Assembly (NCBI GenBank): GCA_019677205.1
Contig: JAAMXY010001868.1
Span: 1-17,680 of the forward strand
Direction: 5' to 3'
Length of the DNA: 17,680 nt
From: Pinguiococcus pyrenoidosus
Taxonomy: Eukaryota; Sar; Pinguiophyceae; Pinguiochrysidales; Pinguiochrysidaceae
Position 1 is the first letter of the stretch; each line of letters opens with the position of its first letter. Shown here piece by piece: positions 1-8,457 of this stretch. Below the pieces are notes generated by a model. That model did no database searches. It worked only from the letters and a program-made list of their open reading frames with translations, and was not told the origin of the DNA. A program made the position numbers and the translations under genes.

Positions 1-196
1 GTCGAGCTGCCAAACTTCTGGGGTGACAGGAAGAATATTCTGGAGCGCCTGGAAGCTTCGGCTCGTCCTCCGAACCCGCCCAGCTGGACGCCTCGCCGCT
101 CTCGGGCTTCTGCATCATCTGTCGAAACGCTGCGGCGTGACCGAGGCTGTCTCTGCGTCGAGGGATCTGAGTGCAGAAGGTGCAGCCGCAATCGCC
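1..196. other. 5' flank / probable leader of the kinase gene
   Basis: The kinase reading frame stays open upstream to the window edge region, but the only upstream start-like codon in frame is a GTG at 23, not an ATG. The translated stretch is arginine- and leucine-rich and shows no domain. I read it as 5' UTR or the end of an intron. An upstream coding exon cannot be excluded because the window starts here. Confidence 0.4.
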
Positions 197-2656
197 ATGG
201 GCCAATGCAACAGCGCCGAGAAGAGCTTCATGTTCTCCTTTTTCAACATCGAGGCTACCTCCGCCTCGGACCCGCTGGAAACATATAAGCAGTCCAAGAG
301 GCCCCCCAGAGAGGCTCGGGCCATGGAGGTGCGCCGCTACACGGACTTCCAGAACCCGACGCCGAGTCAGGAGGAAGTCCTGCACGTCGCCATGGCCTAC
401 AAGCAGCGTCGCAGCGGGTACCGCGACTTCGCCTTGATCTGGGACAACTTCGACTACAAGTCGTACGCGAAGAAGTTCGTGGCCAAGCCCGAGCAAGTCA
501 CGGCCGTGATCGTCGCCGCGCTGGAGAAGCACTTCATCTTCGCGTCCTTGAGTGCCTCCGAGCGCCGCGACTTCGCTCGCCAGATGGAGCTTCGCACCAT
601 GCGCGCCGGGGACGTCATCATCGACGAGGGCACGCCGGCCGACTACATGTACATCATGCAGTCCGGCGCCGTGGACTTCACCATGGAGGGCCGCCGAGTC
701 AGCCAGACGTCGCTGCCCGGCACCATCTTCGGAGAGTTCGCGCTGCTGTACAGCGCGCCACGCGCCGCCAGCGTGGTATGCACGAAGACGGGGACGCTGT
801 GCCGCCTGGGCCGAGAGGCCTTCCGCTACTCGCTGGCGAAGCAGCGACGTCGGGTCTTCCACGAGACGCGCGAGCTGCTCTCCAAGGTGCAGCTCTTCGC
901 GTCCCTAAGCGCCGAGCAACGCCAGCTGGTCGCCGAGGTCACCGAGCTCATGACCTTTTCGGCTGGTGGCACGATCATCCAGGAAGGCGACGAGGGCAAA
1001 GTGTTCTACGTGGTCAAGAGCGGCAAAGTGTCCTGCCGCGCGAAAGGCCGCGAAGTCGTGCTTGGAAGAGGCCAGTACTTCGGAGAGCGCGCGCTACTCT
1101 CCGGAGAGCTGCGCAGCGCCACCGTCACCGCCGTGGAGTCCACGACGGTCGTGGCCATCGGCAGGGAAGACTTCTTCCAGGTGCTGGGCCTCGGGTCGCT
1201 GAAGGACGTCATCTGCGCCAGCTTGCTTGAGAGCGCACTGGACGCGAGCGAACTCTTCCGCTGCCTCACGCCGCTGCAGCGCTCTCGGCTTGTGCGACGC
1301 TTCGAGAGCGTGGACATCACGGCCGACGAGACCATCTACAAGCAGGGGGATCTGGCAAAGTCGCTGTACGTGCTCGTCGCCGGCGCCGCACAGCAGACGC
1401 GCTTCGACGCCGATGTGGCAACCGAGGAGATCGTGGCGCAGATCGGCGTCGGCGACGTCTTCGGTGCCGCGGCCTTGGCGGAGGGTACGTCCGTGAGGGA
1501 CTCCACCGTCACGGCCTTGACGGACTGCGAATGCTTCATGCTTCGCAAGAAGAACTTCGACGCGGTATGCGGCATCAAGAAGGACAGCAAGTACTACAAG
1601 ACCGACGATCGCGATCGCTGCCCCAACGTGACGTGGAAGACCAAGGCGGCGGAGTGCGCCAACGTCAGTCTCCAAAGCTTGCAGAGACTCGATGCCCTCG
1701 GCGGCGGCTCCTTCGGCGAAGTGGATCTCGTGCGAGCACGCGTGGGCAAGAAGCGCGTCTACGCCTTGAAGGCCATCGCCAAGAAGCAGTTGGAGAAGAA
1801 GGACCAAGGCCGCAGCGCCTTGCAAGAGAAGGAAATTCATCAGGCCTGCGACCACCCTTTCATCGCCGCTTGCTTGAAGACCTTCGCTGACGCCACCCAC
1901 GTCTACTTCTTGCTGGAGTTTGTTCCCGGCGGCGAGTTGTTCCATGTGATACATAAGGACCGAGGAGAAGCGGAGCATGGTAGCTATGGCGTCCTGGATG
2001 GGATCCCCGAGCACAACGCGCGCTTCTACGGGCTCGGCGTCCTGCTGGCGATTGCCTACCTCCACGATAACGACGTCGTGTACAGGGACTTGAAGCCCGA
2101 GAACGTCATGATCGACCGCTTCGGCTACCCGAAGCTGGTGGATATGGGCTTCGCGAAGAGGGTGCCGGAGGACCTCACTTTCACGTTGTGTGGCACTCCC
2201 GAGTACATCGCGCCAGAGGTCATCCTTGGCAATGGCTACGGCAAGCCCGTGGATTGGTGGGCGCTCGGTGTTCTGCTTTACGAGATGATCGCGGGCTACA
2301 GCCCTTTTTCCGACCGCCAAGGCGACGACCAGATGCGCATCATGAAGAGCATTGTGAGGGGCTTCCCGACGTACAGCGCCCGCTTCAGCTCGAACTCGAG
2401 CGACCTGGTCGAGCGCCTGCTGACCAAGAACCCAGCCAAGCGCCTAGGCACGACTCGGAGAAAGATGCACGACATCGTCAGTCACGACTTCTTCGAGGTG
2501 ATCGATCCCGACGACTATCTGCAGAAGAGCATCCCTGCTCCGTGGGAGCCGCCGCTGGCGGACGAAGCAGACACGTCCAACTTTGTTCCGAGTGAGCCGC
2601 CAAAGATGTCGATCTGCGAAATCCAAGTGGACTGGCTGGATGATTTCTTGAAGTAG
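197..2656 (+). CDS. cGMP/cAMP-dependent protein kinase (PKG-like, AGC family), N-terminally acylated
   Basis: This is a serine/threonine kinase predicted to be released from autoinhibition by cyclic nucleotide, 819 aa and intronless. The ATG at 197 sits in a strong context (gccATGG) and starts MGQCNS: Gly2 and Ser6 fit N-myristoylation, and Cys4 could be palmitoylated, so membrane attachment is likely. Three cyclic-nucleotide-binding domains follow. Domain 1 (about residues 120-225) has the phosphate-binding cassette FGEFALLYSAPRAAS from residue 178. Domain 2 (about 235-345) has FGERALLSGELRSAT from residue 295. Domain 3 (about 360-470) has FGAAALAEGTSVRDST from residue 422, where the conserved Glu is lost. 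The kinase domain (about 495-760) shows GGGSFGEV near 502, the ALK lysine at 525, YRDLKPEN from 629, CGTPEYIAPE, and an AGC C-terminal tail. The metal-binding DFG triad reads DMG at 649. There is an insertion of roughly 10 residues between LFHVIH and IPEHNARFYG. Cassettes and kinase motifs are seen directly. cGMP rather than cAMP specificity is inferred from overall resemblance to protist PKGs. Confidence 0.93.
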   Translation: MGQCNSAEKSFMFSFFNIEATSASDPLETYKQSKRPPREARAMEVRRYTDFQNPTPSQEEVLHVAMAYKQRRSGYRDFALIWDNFDYKSYAKKFVAKPEQVTAVIVAALEKHFIFASLSASERRDFARQMELRTMRAGDVIIDEGTPADYMYIMQSGAVDFTMEGRRVSQTSLPGTIFGEFALLYSAPRAASVVCTKTGTLCRLGREAFRYSLAKQRRRVFHETRELLSKVQLFASLSAEQRQLVAEVTELMTFSAGGTIIQEGDEGKVFYVVKSGKVSCRAKGREVVLGRGQYFGERALLSGELRSATVTAVESTTVVAIGREDFFQVLGLGSLKDVICASLLESALDASELFRCLTPLQRSRLVRRFESVDITADETIYKQGDLAKSLYVLVAGAAQQTRFDADVATEEIVAQIGVGDVFGAAALAEGTSVRDSTVTALTDCECFMLRKKNFDAVCGIKKDSKYYKTDDRDRCPNVTWKTKAAECANVSLQSLQRLDALGGGSFGEVDLVRARVGKKRVYALKAIAKKQLEKKDQGRSALQEKEIHQACDHPFIAACLKTFADATHVYFLLEFVPGGELFHVIHKDRGEAEHGSYGVLDGIPEHNARFYGLGVLLAIAYLHDNDVVYRDLKPENVMIDRFGYPKLVDMGFAKRVPEDLTFTLCGTPEYIAPEVILGNGYGKPVDWWALGVLLYEMIAGYSPFSDRQGDDQMRIMKSIVRGFPTYSARFSSNSSDLVERLLTKNPAKRLGTTRRKMHDIVSHDFFEVIDPDDYLQKSIPAPWEPPLADEADTSNFVPSEPPKMSICEIQVDWLDDFLK

Positions 2657-3272
2657 GCGCTCGTCGATTCGACTATTTCCATTAGGTAGTTGCAGTTTTA
2701 CGTAGGTTCCAGCATATCGTTCTCCTAGTTGTCGGCTAGGCTTGCAACTTGCAACCTTCCCAGAGAGGGCTGTATCGTCACCTTGAAACATAGGCTGGCC
2801 AGTCGCTGTCCAATTGCCAGTCGGCATAAGGAGGAGAGGAGGAACGTGAAAGAAACCGAGAGCCGAGGAGGTGGCACCGAAGTTGTATACATGTCCAGTT
2901 CCAGGTAGCTGTTGCACGTCGAGACGAGGTCGACGCAGCTGTCTGTCTGCTATGTCCAATATCCAATATCCAGTGTCCAGTGTCCAGTGTCCAGTGTCCA
3001 GTGTCCAGTAGCCAATTGTCAAGACGACAAGATGAGAAGTTGAATGCTTTTTCGGAAACTCGGGTCGTTCGCTTGTGCCCAGTCAGCTTTCCTAACACAA
3101 TGCTTGTCTGAAAGCTTGCACCGTAGCTTCCTTCTCTTTTACCTCTACTTGACTTTGGTGCAAACGTGGAAAGTGTCTGGGAAGTAAGGAGCCATCACAA
3201 ACTGACTCTGAATCTCGAAATCGACGCCAAGCGCCTCCATCCACCGCACGGAACGAAGCGAACGAACGCGGG
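2657..3272. other. convergent intergenic region (3' ends of both flanking genes)
   Basis: This region lies between the stop codons of the plus-strand kinase gene and the minus-strand repeat-protein gene, so it should carry both 3' UTRs. I see no convincing coding potential. Apparent open frames here are made by the short tandem repeat at 2955-3010. No standard AATAAA was recognised at either end. Confidence 0.6.
2955..3010. repeat. 7-bp minisatellite, eight units
   Basis: Eight contiguous 7-bp units: two TCCAATA, five TCCAGTG, then TCCAGTA. There are no spacers, so this is a simple tandem array and not CRISPR-like. It lies in the 3' intergenic region between convergent genes. Confidence 0.95.
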
Positions 3273-4376
3273 TCACCACATTCTGTGCTCTGTTATGGCG
3301 CCAGCCGTTGCGAGGCGCCGATGGAAGTGGCGATTCTCCTCAGCGAGCGCCCTCATCTCCGCTTCCTTCGCAGCCGCGGTAGCCGCAGCCACCCGTGCCC
3401 GCGCCTGCTCTTCTTCTTCCGAGAGCTTGTGGACCGTCGCCGCGCCCGTGGTCGTCAGAAGCTTCTTGAGGTTCTTCAAGTGCTCTGCGTCGCGGGCGGC
3501 CGCAAGGGCGCGATCTTCAATCGCTCTCTGCGCCACCAATGCTCTGAGCTTCTCCTCCTCGGGCGACAGCTTGTGAACCGTGACGGCACCGGCGGTGTTG
3601 GCGATGAACTTGACGTGCTTCCGGTGCTCCGACATCATCCTCTCTCGTGCGGCCTTGTTGGCGGCAGCTTCCGCGGCGGCCCGCTGCCGCATTCGTTCCT
3701 CCTCCTCCGACAGCTGGTTGACTGTCGCTGCGTTGGTACCCTGCAGCTTCTCCTTGAACTCGCGGGTCTGGCGCAGCAACGCCTTGCGCTGGGCCTCCTT
3801 GGAGGCGGCAGCCTCCGCGGCCACACTTGCTCTCACGGCCTCTTCCTCCGCGGACAGTCGGTGGACCGTCGCAGGCCCAGTGGTCTTGAGCTTCTCCTTG
3901 AGGATGCGATTGCGCTCCGCCTCTCTGGCAAGGTTGGCCTGGCGCTCGACGGCCAACTGCTTTGCGGTCTCAGCCCGCAGGGCCTCCTCCTCTGGCGACA
4001 GCTTGTTCACGGTAGCGGCCCCGGTGCCGCTGAGGCGTTTCTTCAGCTGCCGATTCCTCTGCTTCATCTCCCGGAGCTGCGACGCCTTGGTCGCCGCCGA
4101 CTCGGCGGCGATCGCGCGCCTCGCTTTCTCCACCTCGGCCCGCAGGCGGCTGGGCGTCGCGGGCACCGCATTGCGCACGAGCTTGGAGAGCTCCGCGCTG
4201 CGCTGGGTGATCATCGCGCGGCGCTCCCGGGCATTTTCCCGGCGCTTCTCAGCGAGCTGCCGCCGCCGAACCTCCACGCTCAGGTCCAAGGACTTGGAGT
4301 GGCGCTGGGCGTCGCGCGACCCCTGGCGCGTGGCCTGTCGGGCCTGCTCAAGGCGGTGGCGGCTGAAGAGGGGCAT
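3273..4376 (-). CDS. helical protein with six tandem 48-residue repeats
   Basis: 367 aa, read on the minus strand from the first ATG in frame (complement of 4374-4376, protein begins MPLFSRHR) to TGA at 3273-3275. The frame is open further upstream but without an ATG, and that part is the TCAC microsatellite leader. After a basic N-terminus (about residues 1-70, rich in Arg, Lys and Gln), six consecutive 48-residue units and a short seventh remnant fill the protein. The consensus is TGAATVHKLSxEEExxRA, an Ala-rich helix, then a basic stretch near RxxKxKL. The first unit (beginning NAVPATPSRL) is the most degenerate. Each unit looks like a helix of about 36 residues joined by a Gly/Thr-containing linker. 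There is no signal peptide or membrane segment. I do not recognise the family. A filament- or microtubule-associated rod is possible but inferred only from repeat length and charge pattern. Confidence 0.85.
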   Translation of the reverse strand: MPLFSRHRLEQARQATRQGSRDAQRHSKSLDLSVEVRRRQLAEKRRENARERRAMITQRSAELSKLVRNAVPATPSRLRAEVEKARRAIAAESAATKASQLREMKQRNRQLKKRLSGTGAATVNKLSPEEEALRAETAKQLAVERQANLAREAERNRILKEKLKTTGPATVHRLSAEEEAVRASVAAEAAASKEAQRKALLRQTREFKEKLQGTNAATVNQLSEEEERMRQRAAAEAAANKAARERMMSEHRKHVKFIANTAGAVTVHKLSPEEEKLRALVAQRAIEDRALAAARDAEHLKNLKKLLTTTGAATVHKLSEEEEQARARVAAATAAAKEAEMRALAEENRHFHRRLATAGAITEHRMW

Positions 4377-5301
4377 CTCCAACCTCCGCCTCTTGCTTCT
4401 CTCTCGCGCTGCCCCTGCCGCTTCAATGCGAAGCTGTGGGAGGGTGAGTGAGTGAGTGAGTGAGTGAGTGAGGCTGAGCGGCACGCAAGGAGAGTATCGT
4501 TTTGCGCTTTCGTCCTTTGTTCTTACGAGAGCCCTGCCGTGCAAGTCCGGGGTTGGGTCCGGAGCTGGGGTTGGGGTCCGGGACTCGGCAGTTGGAAACG
4601 GGTACAAGTCCGGGAGGTTGAGCAGATGGGATTGGTGGGGTTAAGCAATTGCTGCCATCTCCAAGGTCCTGAATCAGAGGTTGATTACGGAAACGGGACA
4701 GATAGACGCGACGGCATTGGATGACGATGACCCTGATCGGATTTTGTGGGGCCTCGTGATGGTTGTGAAACCGGTGCCGCCATAAATCGGACTTTGCGGA
4801 ATCCTGCGTGTTCGACGCACTTCTCTAAGCCTTTTGATTGGATCACGAAGCCTTTGTTTGCTTCCTTATTTGACGTTTATCATAATCAAGTAGGAACCAG
4901 TAGAATTTCGTTTCCTGACTTTTCTGTTCCAGTATCTGCCTTATCTAAAACCCGCATAAGGTCGCTCCAGATGGCTTTCAAATTTTCAATTGTTGTCCTG
5001 GAGCCGCGTCGATTGGCCGGCCACAGGCCAGCTCGCACGCAGCGGCGGTTTCACGTCCAGATCCTCCGCGACTTTCCGTTCCAGACGCTTCTGCGCCTTG
5101 GCACCTTCGCAGCGCTAGCCTGCAGAGCCGTCGCTCCGGCGCCAGCCTCTCAGTTCTCCTCTCTCCCCCACTCGGCGCGGGATTCCGTTATCCAATCACA
5201 GCTGCCCACTCGGCTCTTAACGACGCAAAGGACAGCGTCGGCTCCAGGTAAGTTTCTCCTGCCCCGGCCATCGTCGCAGAAGCTTCCAACCCGCGCCACA
5301 C
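4377..5301. promoter_or_regulatory. divergent intergenic/promoter region
   Basis: This interval separates the start of the minus-strand repeat-protein gene from the start of the plus-strand DEP/CRAL-TRIO gene, so it must hold both promoters. Composition changes from GC-rich near both genes to more AT-rich around 4790-4990. CCAAT-type pentamers are visible: ATTGG at 4837-4841 and 5012-5016, and CCAAT at 5192-5196, the last about 105 bp before the plus-strand ATG. No TATA box is evident. An open frame at 4746-5312 has no recognisable domain. Assignment as promoter is by position. Confidence 0.5.
4444..4471. repeat. (GTGA)7 microsatellite in the 5' leader of the minus-strand gene
   Basis: Seven perfect GTGA units. 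On the transcribed minus strand this is a TCAC tract followed by CCCTCCCACAG. That looks like a pyrimidine-rich splice acceptor, so part of the leader could be a 5' UTR intron. Confidence 0.9.
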
Positions 5302-7556
5302 ATGGCCTCTGACGACGCCACGTATTCCGTAGCGGTGGAGAGCCGGCTGAAGCGCAGTCGGCCGGAGGCAGTGGCGCTACCTGCTGACGTGGACGAGGGC
5401 GTGGAGCTGTGGCGCATCGCCAGAGACCTTCAGACCCACCTCAAGCCTCGCACTCGTTGGCATAAGTACCGCCTTCGCCGCAACGTGTTCTTCGCGTGCG
5501 ACGCTGTGGACTTCCTGGTGACCGAGCGCTACGCCAGCAGTCGCCAGCAGGCCACACAACTAGGCAAGAAGCTGCAGGAAGCGCAGCTGATCGAGCACAG
5601 CTGCCGAACGGACAAGCCCTTCTCGGACTCTGAGTCGGCCTTCCGCTTCCGAGAGCCCACCTTGGCCCGTCAGTCCTCGCTGCTGGCCCAGACCTTCCAG
5701 GACGACGACGAATCCAGCTGCGACGAGGCCTCAGGGGCTGAGGAAGTGAAAGGAGAAGACGCCGACGACGACGACCTGAGCAGAATGGTGACCGCGGTGA
5801 AGGACGAGGCCAGACGCCTCCGCCATGAAGTCCGCAGTCTGCGGGCGGCGAGGATGCAGGCGGAGTGCCAGACCGGCGCGTGGAAGCTCGTCTGCGCAGT
5901 GGTGGTCGCTGGCTTCGTATTCCAGGTCAGTGTGTTTCTAGGTTGCCCCTTCTCTTGTGTTTTTTGCTTGTTGCTTTGGTGTGTGTGTTTTCGGTCCTTG
6001 TCTATTGGTGGGGCGGTATGGCCTCAGAAGCTGCCAGGCCCCCTTTTTGGAGCTCTTGCCGCTCTGTGTTTCGAATTGGTATCTGAACCGAACTCACGTT
6101 GCGCTGCGTCTCTCTCTCTCTCACCCTACACACACACACACACACAGTTGGTTGGGTGGAAGTATGGATCCGCGGCGATCTCGTTGGTTGGAGTCGCCGC
6201 GTACAACTACGCAAACGTAGAAACGAGCATGCAGATGGCCAACGAAATGTGCCCGTCTGTGGCTGATAGCGGAGTTTGCGAGGACTTCGGTAGGGTCCAC
6301 CGAAGCGCCCGCTCCACGACAACGCGTAAATCTAACCGCTGCTTGCCCAGGTTCTCCCTTAGTGTTGCCCTCTGCGCCAGGCCGACTGCGGAGGCAACCA
6401 AGTGTAATTAGAGAGCGCGTGCGGCGCCTGCGCGGAGGTCTTGAGCGAGAGCATCCGGACCTTGACAGCAGGGTTTTCACGGACGACTACCTCAAGAACG
6501 TCCTCGCTCAACCGGACAAGAAGAACGCCACCCAGCCGAGGTACGGAGACCTCGCCCTTTCCGCTGACAAGCGACATCAATGGTTGCGTTGGAGCTCATG
6601 AAGATTGGGGACAGGTCGGTTGGCTACGCCTTGGAGAAGCTGAAGAACGCAGTCCGCTTCCAGAAGCAGCAGCAAGTTCGCCCTCCAGAGGAGCTCACGG
6701 AATATCTCAAGACTGGTGAGGGGCAGAGACTTGTCGCCGGCTTCAGCAGCCTCAGACGCCTGACCTTCTCCTTTCCTGGGCTCTCTCTTTGCAGGCAGCC
6801 TCTATTGGTATGGATACGACACCCACGGCCGCCCGGTCCTGTGGGTCCGGCCCAGCAAGAAGGATTACTCCAAGTTCTCTCTGGACGCCGAGCTGCAGAT
6901 GCACAACTTGATGATCGACTACGGCATCCGCAACCTCCTTCACGACAAGGTCACTACCTTCTGCATCTGCGCCGACACGGGGGCCATGGGGCTCACCCAA
7001 GTGCGACCGTCTCTGATGCGCGGCATCCTCAACATTGTGACCAAGGCGCATCCCGACCGACTCGGAGCGCTGTATGCGGGGCCGGTGAATCCTGCGCTGA
7101 AGACGGTGCACGCCATGATGTCGAGCGTCATGCCGGCGAATCTGCGGCGCAAGATCAACCTCTGCTCCGACGCGCGAGAGGATCTCAAAGGGCTTCTCCT
7201 ACCCCCGGAAGGAGACATCACGCCAGGCAACGAGTATGCGGCGATTCCAGACTTCCTCGGTAAGCTGCCTGGTCGGATTGAACTCGGCTGGGATCACGTA
7301 AAGTTGCTGGGTCTGCTGTGGTGTGGTGTGGTGTGGTGTTGAGTTAAGTTGGGTTAAGTTGGGTTAAGCTGGGTTAAGCTGGGTTGGATGATCATATGCC
7401 ATACACAGACAATCGTCTCATGCTGTGATTCATTCTATAGGTGGGACAAAGTCTCATGCGGAGGTGTTCGACGAGAATGGAGACTTCAGTTTCCAGAAGA
7501 TGCACGAGTTCATGGTGGTGCGGCGGAACGAGGTTATCCACAGGAAGAATGACTGA
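5302..7556 (+). CDS. DEP domain - hydrophobic segment - CRAL-TRIO (SEC14-like) protein, six exons
   Basis: Spliced model: exons 5302-5925, 6148-6289, 6351-6540, 6615-6715, 6795-7259 and 7441-7556, giving 1638 nt and 545 aa. All introns are GT-AG and phases match at each junction. Residues about 29-117 form a DEP domain, recognised by the RTRWHKYRLRRNVFFACDAV core and the closing PFSDSESAFRFRE. DEP domains target proteins to membranes and signalling partners. An acidic linker and a charged helix (about 160-190) follow, then a hydrophobic stretch at about 195-230 that could be one or two membrane passes. Residues about 290-345 resemble the helical CRAL-TRIO N-terminal region. Residues about 350-525 form the CRAL-TRIO lipid-binding domain: YGYDTHGRPVLWVRP, then FCICADTGAMGLTQV, and a final IPDFLGG. 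The expected role is binding or moving a small lipid at a membrane; the ligand is unknown. The start ATG has G at +4. The intron 3 acceptor at 6614 was chosen because it alone joins the two CRAL-TRIO frames cleanly. Confidence 0.85.
5926..6147 (+). other. intron 1 of the DEP/CRAL-TRIO gene, frame-preserving, microsatellite acceptor
   Basis: 222 nt (74 codons), GTCAGT donor, phase 0, with no stop codon in the gene's frame. The acceptor side is a CT microsatellite (about 6109-6122) followed by a CA microsatellite (about 6128-6146) that runs into the splice AG. Retention would keep the reading frame open and insert a Cys/Leu/Phe-rich hydrophobic segment. Confidence 0.75.
7260..7440 (+). other. 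intron 5 of the DEP/CRAL-TRIO gene, with G-rich tandem repeats
   Basis: 181 nt, donor G|GTAAGC and acceptor TCTATAG. It holds a TGTGG-type 5-bp repeat at about 7317-7340, then four 10-bp units of GRGTTAAGYT at 7341-7380. The G-runs are on the coding strand. Confidence 0.8.
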
Positions 7557-8457
7557 GTCGCTGGCTTTAGTGTTGTGGGTGAAGACGTTCCTGAGTTGCT
7601 GAATCAGTGAGGCGGCTGCATACGGTATGCAGCACGCGTGAGTCTGTTTGCCCGAGTACGAAGGGCAGATGTAGCGTCGCGCAAATGAGCACCGCGCCAA
7701 GCAGATATCTAGAGAGCCTTTGCGCGAAGTATAATATACAAGACAATGAATGCATCCTTCTAGACAACCTTCACGTGCATTGAAAGCATTTCGTCTCTTC
7801 GCGACCAAGCTCAAGCCCAAGCCCAAGCCCAAGCCCAACTCCAGGCGCAAGCCCAAGCGCACGCCCAAGCGCACGCCGACTTCGGAGAGCCCCAATGTAT
7901 CGCGTTCTCCTCCAGGATACCAAGGTCGCGACCCGAACCCTCCAAGGCACACACCCGGCGAGTCACCTACGCCATCGTCAGCCTTTTGCATCTACCAGCC
8001 GACAACCCAACCATCCCAACCCACACCCACTTGTTGCGAATGAAACTACGGCATTCGCCGGAATGTAAAAGGTGCGGGCGGCGAGCTCAGCCTCGGAGGT
8101 CAGACGTCCGAAGGTTGGATTCTTGGATGGATCCGGCCCTTCCTGTGCTGTCGTACAGCGCCATGCCTCCAACCTCAGCTCTTTGCCAGCTTTGAAACAC
8201 CGCGCCTGCATTCACAGGTATCTTTCGAGACGTCCTCGCATCAACAGATTTCAGCGCCGAGACGCCTTTAGGGTATTTCAGGAGCTACAAAAGGAAGCCG
8301 CATTGCCTCCTGCCACGAACATGCGTGGACCCTGCAGAGCCCCGAGCGCTGCCTTCTTACAAGAGGGATCCCGCAAATCCTACAGAAGAGAGGTGACGCT
8401 CAAGGAGGACAGCTCGGGCTCTCGGGCCGTGCAATCCAGCTTTGCCACCTAAGAGTC
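7557..8457. other. intergenic region between two plus-strand genes
   Basis: 900 bp holding the 3' end of the DEP/CRAL-TRIO gene and the promoter of the next gene. An AAGCCC hexamer repeat lies at about 7812-7838 with degenerate copies to about 7875. An open frame at 8072-8452 ends just before the next ATG and shows no recognisable domain. A donor-like GAG|GTGACG at 8393 could mark an upstream exon of the giant gene, but the only phase-compatible acceptor (8439) would give a 47-nt intron, shorter than any other here. I therefore leave it non-coding. Confidence 0.5.
7812..7838. repeat. AAGCCC hexanucleotide repeat
   Basis: About four perfect tandem hexamers, followed by imperfect GCGCAAGCCC/ACGCCCAAGC copies to about 7875. 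In some frames it encodes a KPKPKP run, but there is no supporting gene. Confidence 0.8.

Noticed and set aside
23-196. N-terminal extension of the kinase from position 23
   Set aside because: The codon at 23 is GTG, there is no upstream ATG in frame, and the ATG at 197 has strong context and an acylation signal.
1094-2320. 408-aa open frame on the minus strand opposite the kinase
   Set aside because: It lies entirely antisense to strong kinase motifs, has no recognisable domain, and is expected from GC-rich codon bias.
2955-3010. Possible CRISPR-like array
   Set aside because: Units are 7 bp and contiguous with no unique spacers, and the genome is eukaryotic.
2444-3098. Minus-strand frames encoding a WTLDTGH-type peptide repeat
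   Set aside because: The peptide repeat is just the translation of the 7-bp minisatellite at 2955-3010, with no other coding evidence.
3285-4455. Long plus-strand open frames (388 and 291 aa) opposite the 48-residue repeat gene
   Set aside because: They are Leu/Arg/Ser-rich antisense shadows. The minus-strand frame has a clear, regular repeat and the plus-strand frames do not.
4746-5312. 188-aa open frame upstream of the DEP gene
   Set aside because: No domain and an AT-rich first half; it overlaps the likely promoter with CCAAT elements. At most its end could be an alternative first exon.
6541-6571. 31-nt intron in the DEP/CRAL-TRIO gene
   Set aside because: It is too short and puts the next exon in the wrong frame. 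The 74-nt choice ending at 6614 restores the CRAL-TRIO frame.
7392-8043. Open frames containing KPKPKP or LGLGLGL runs
   Set aside because: They arise from the AAGCCC hexamer repeat at 7812-7838 and have no supporting gene structure.
8072-8452. 126-aa open frame just before the giant gene
   Set aside because: No recognisable motif. Joining it to the giant gene would need a 47-nt intron, shorter than any other found here.
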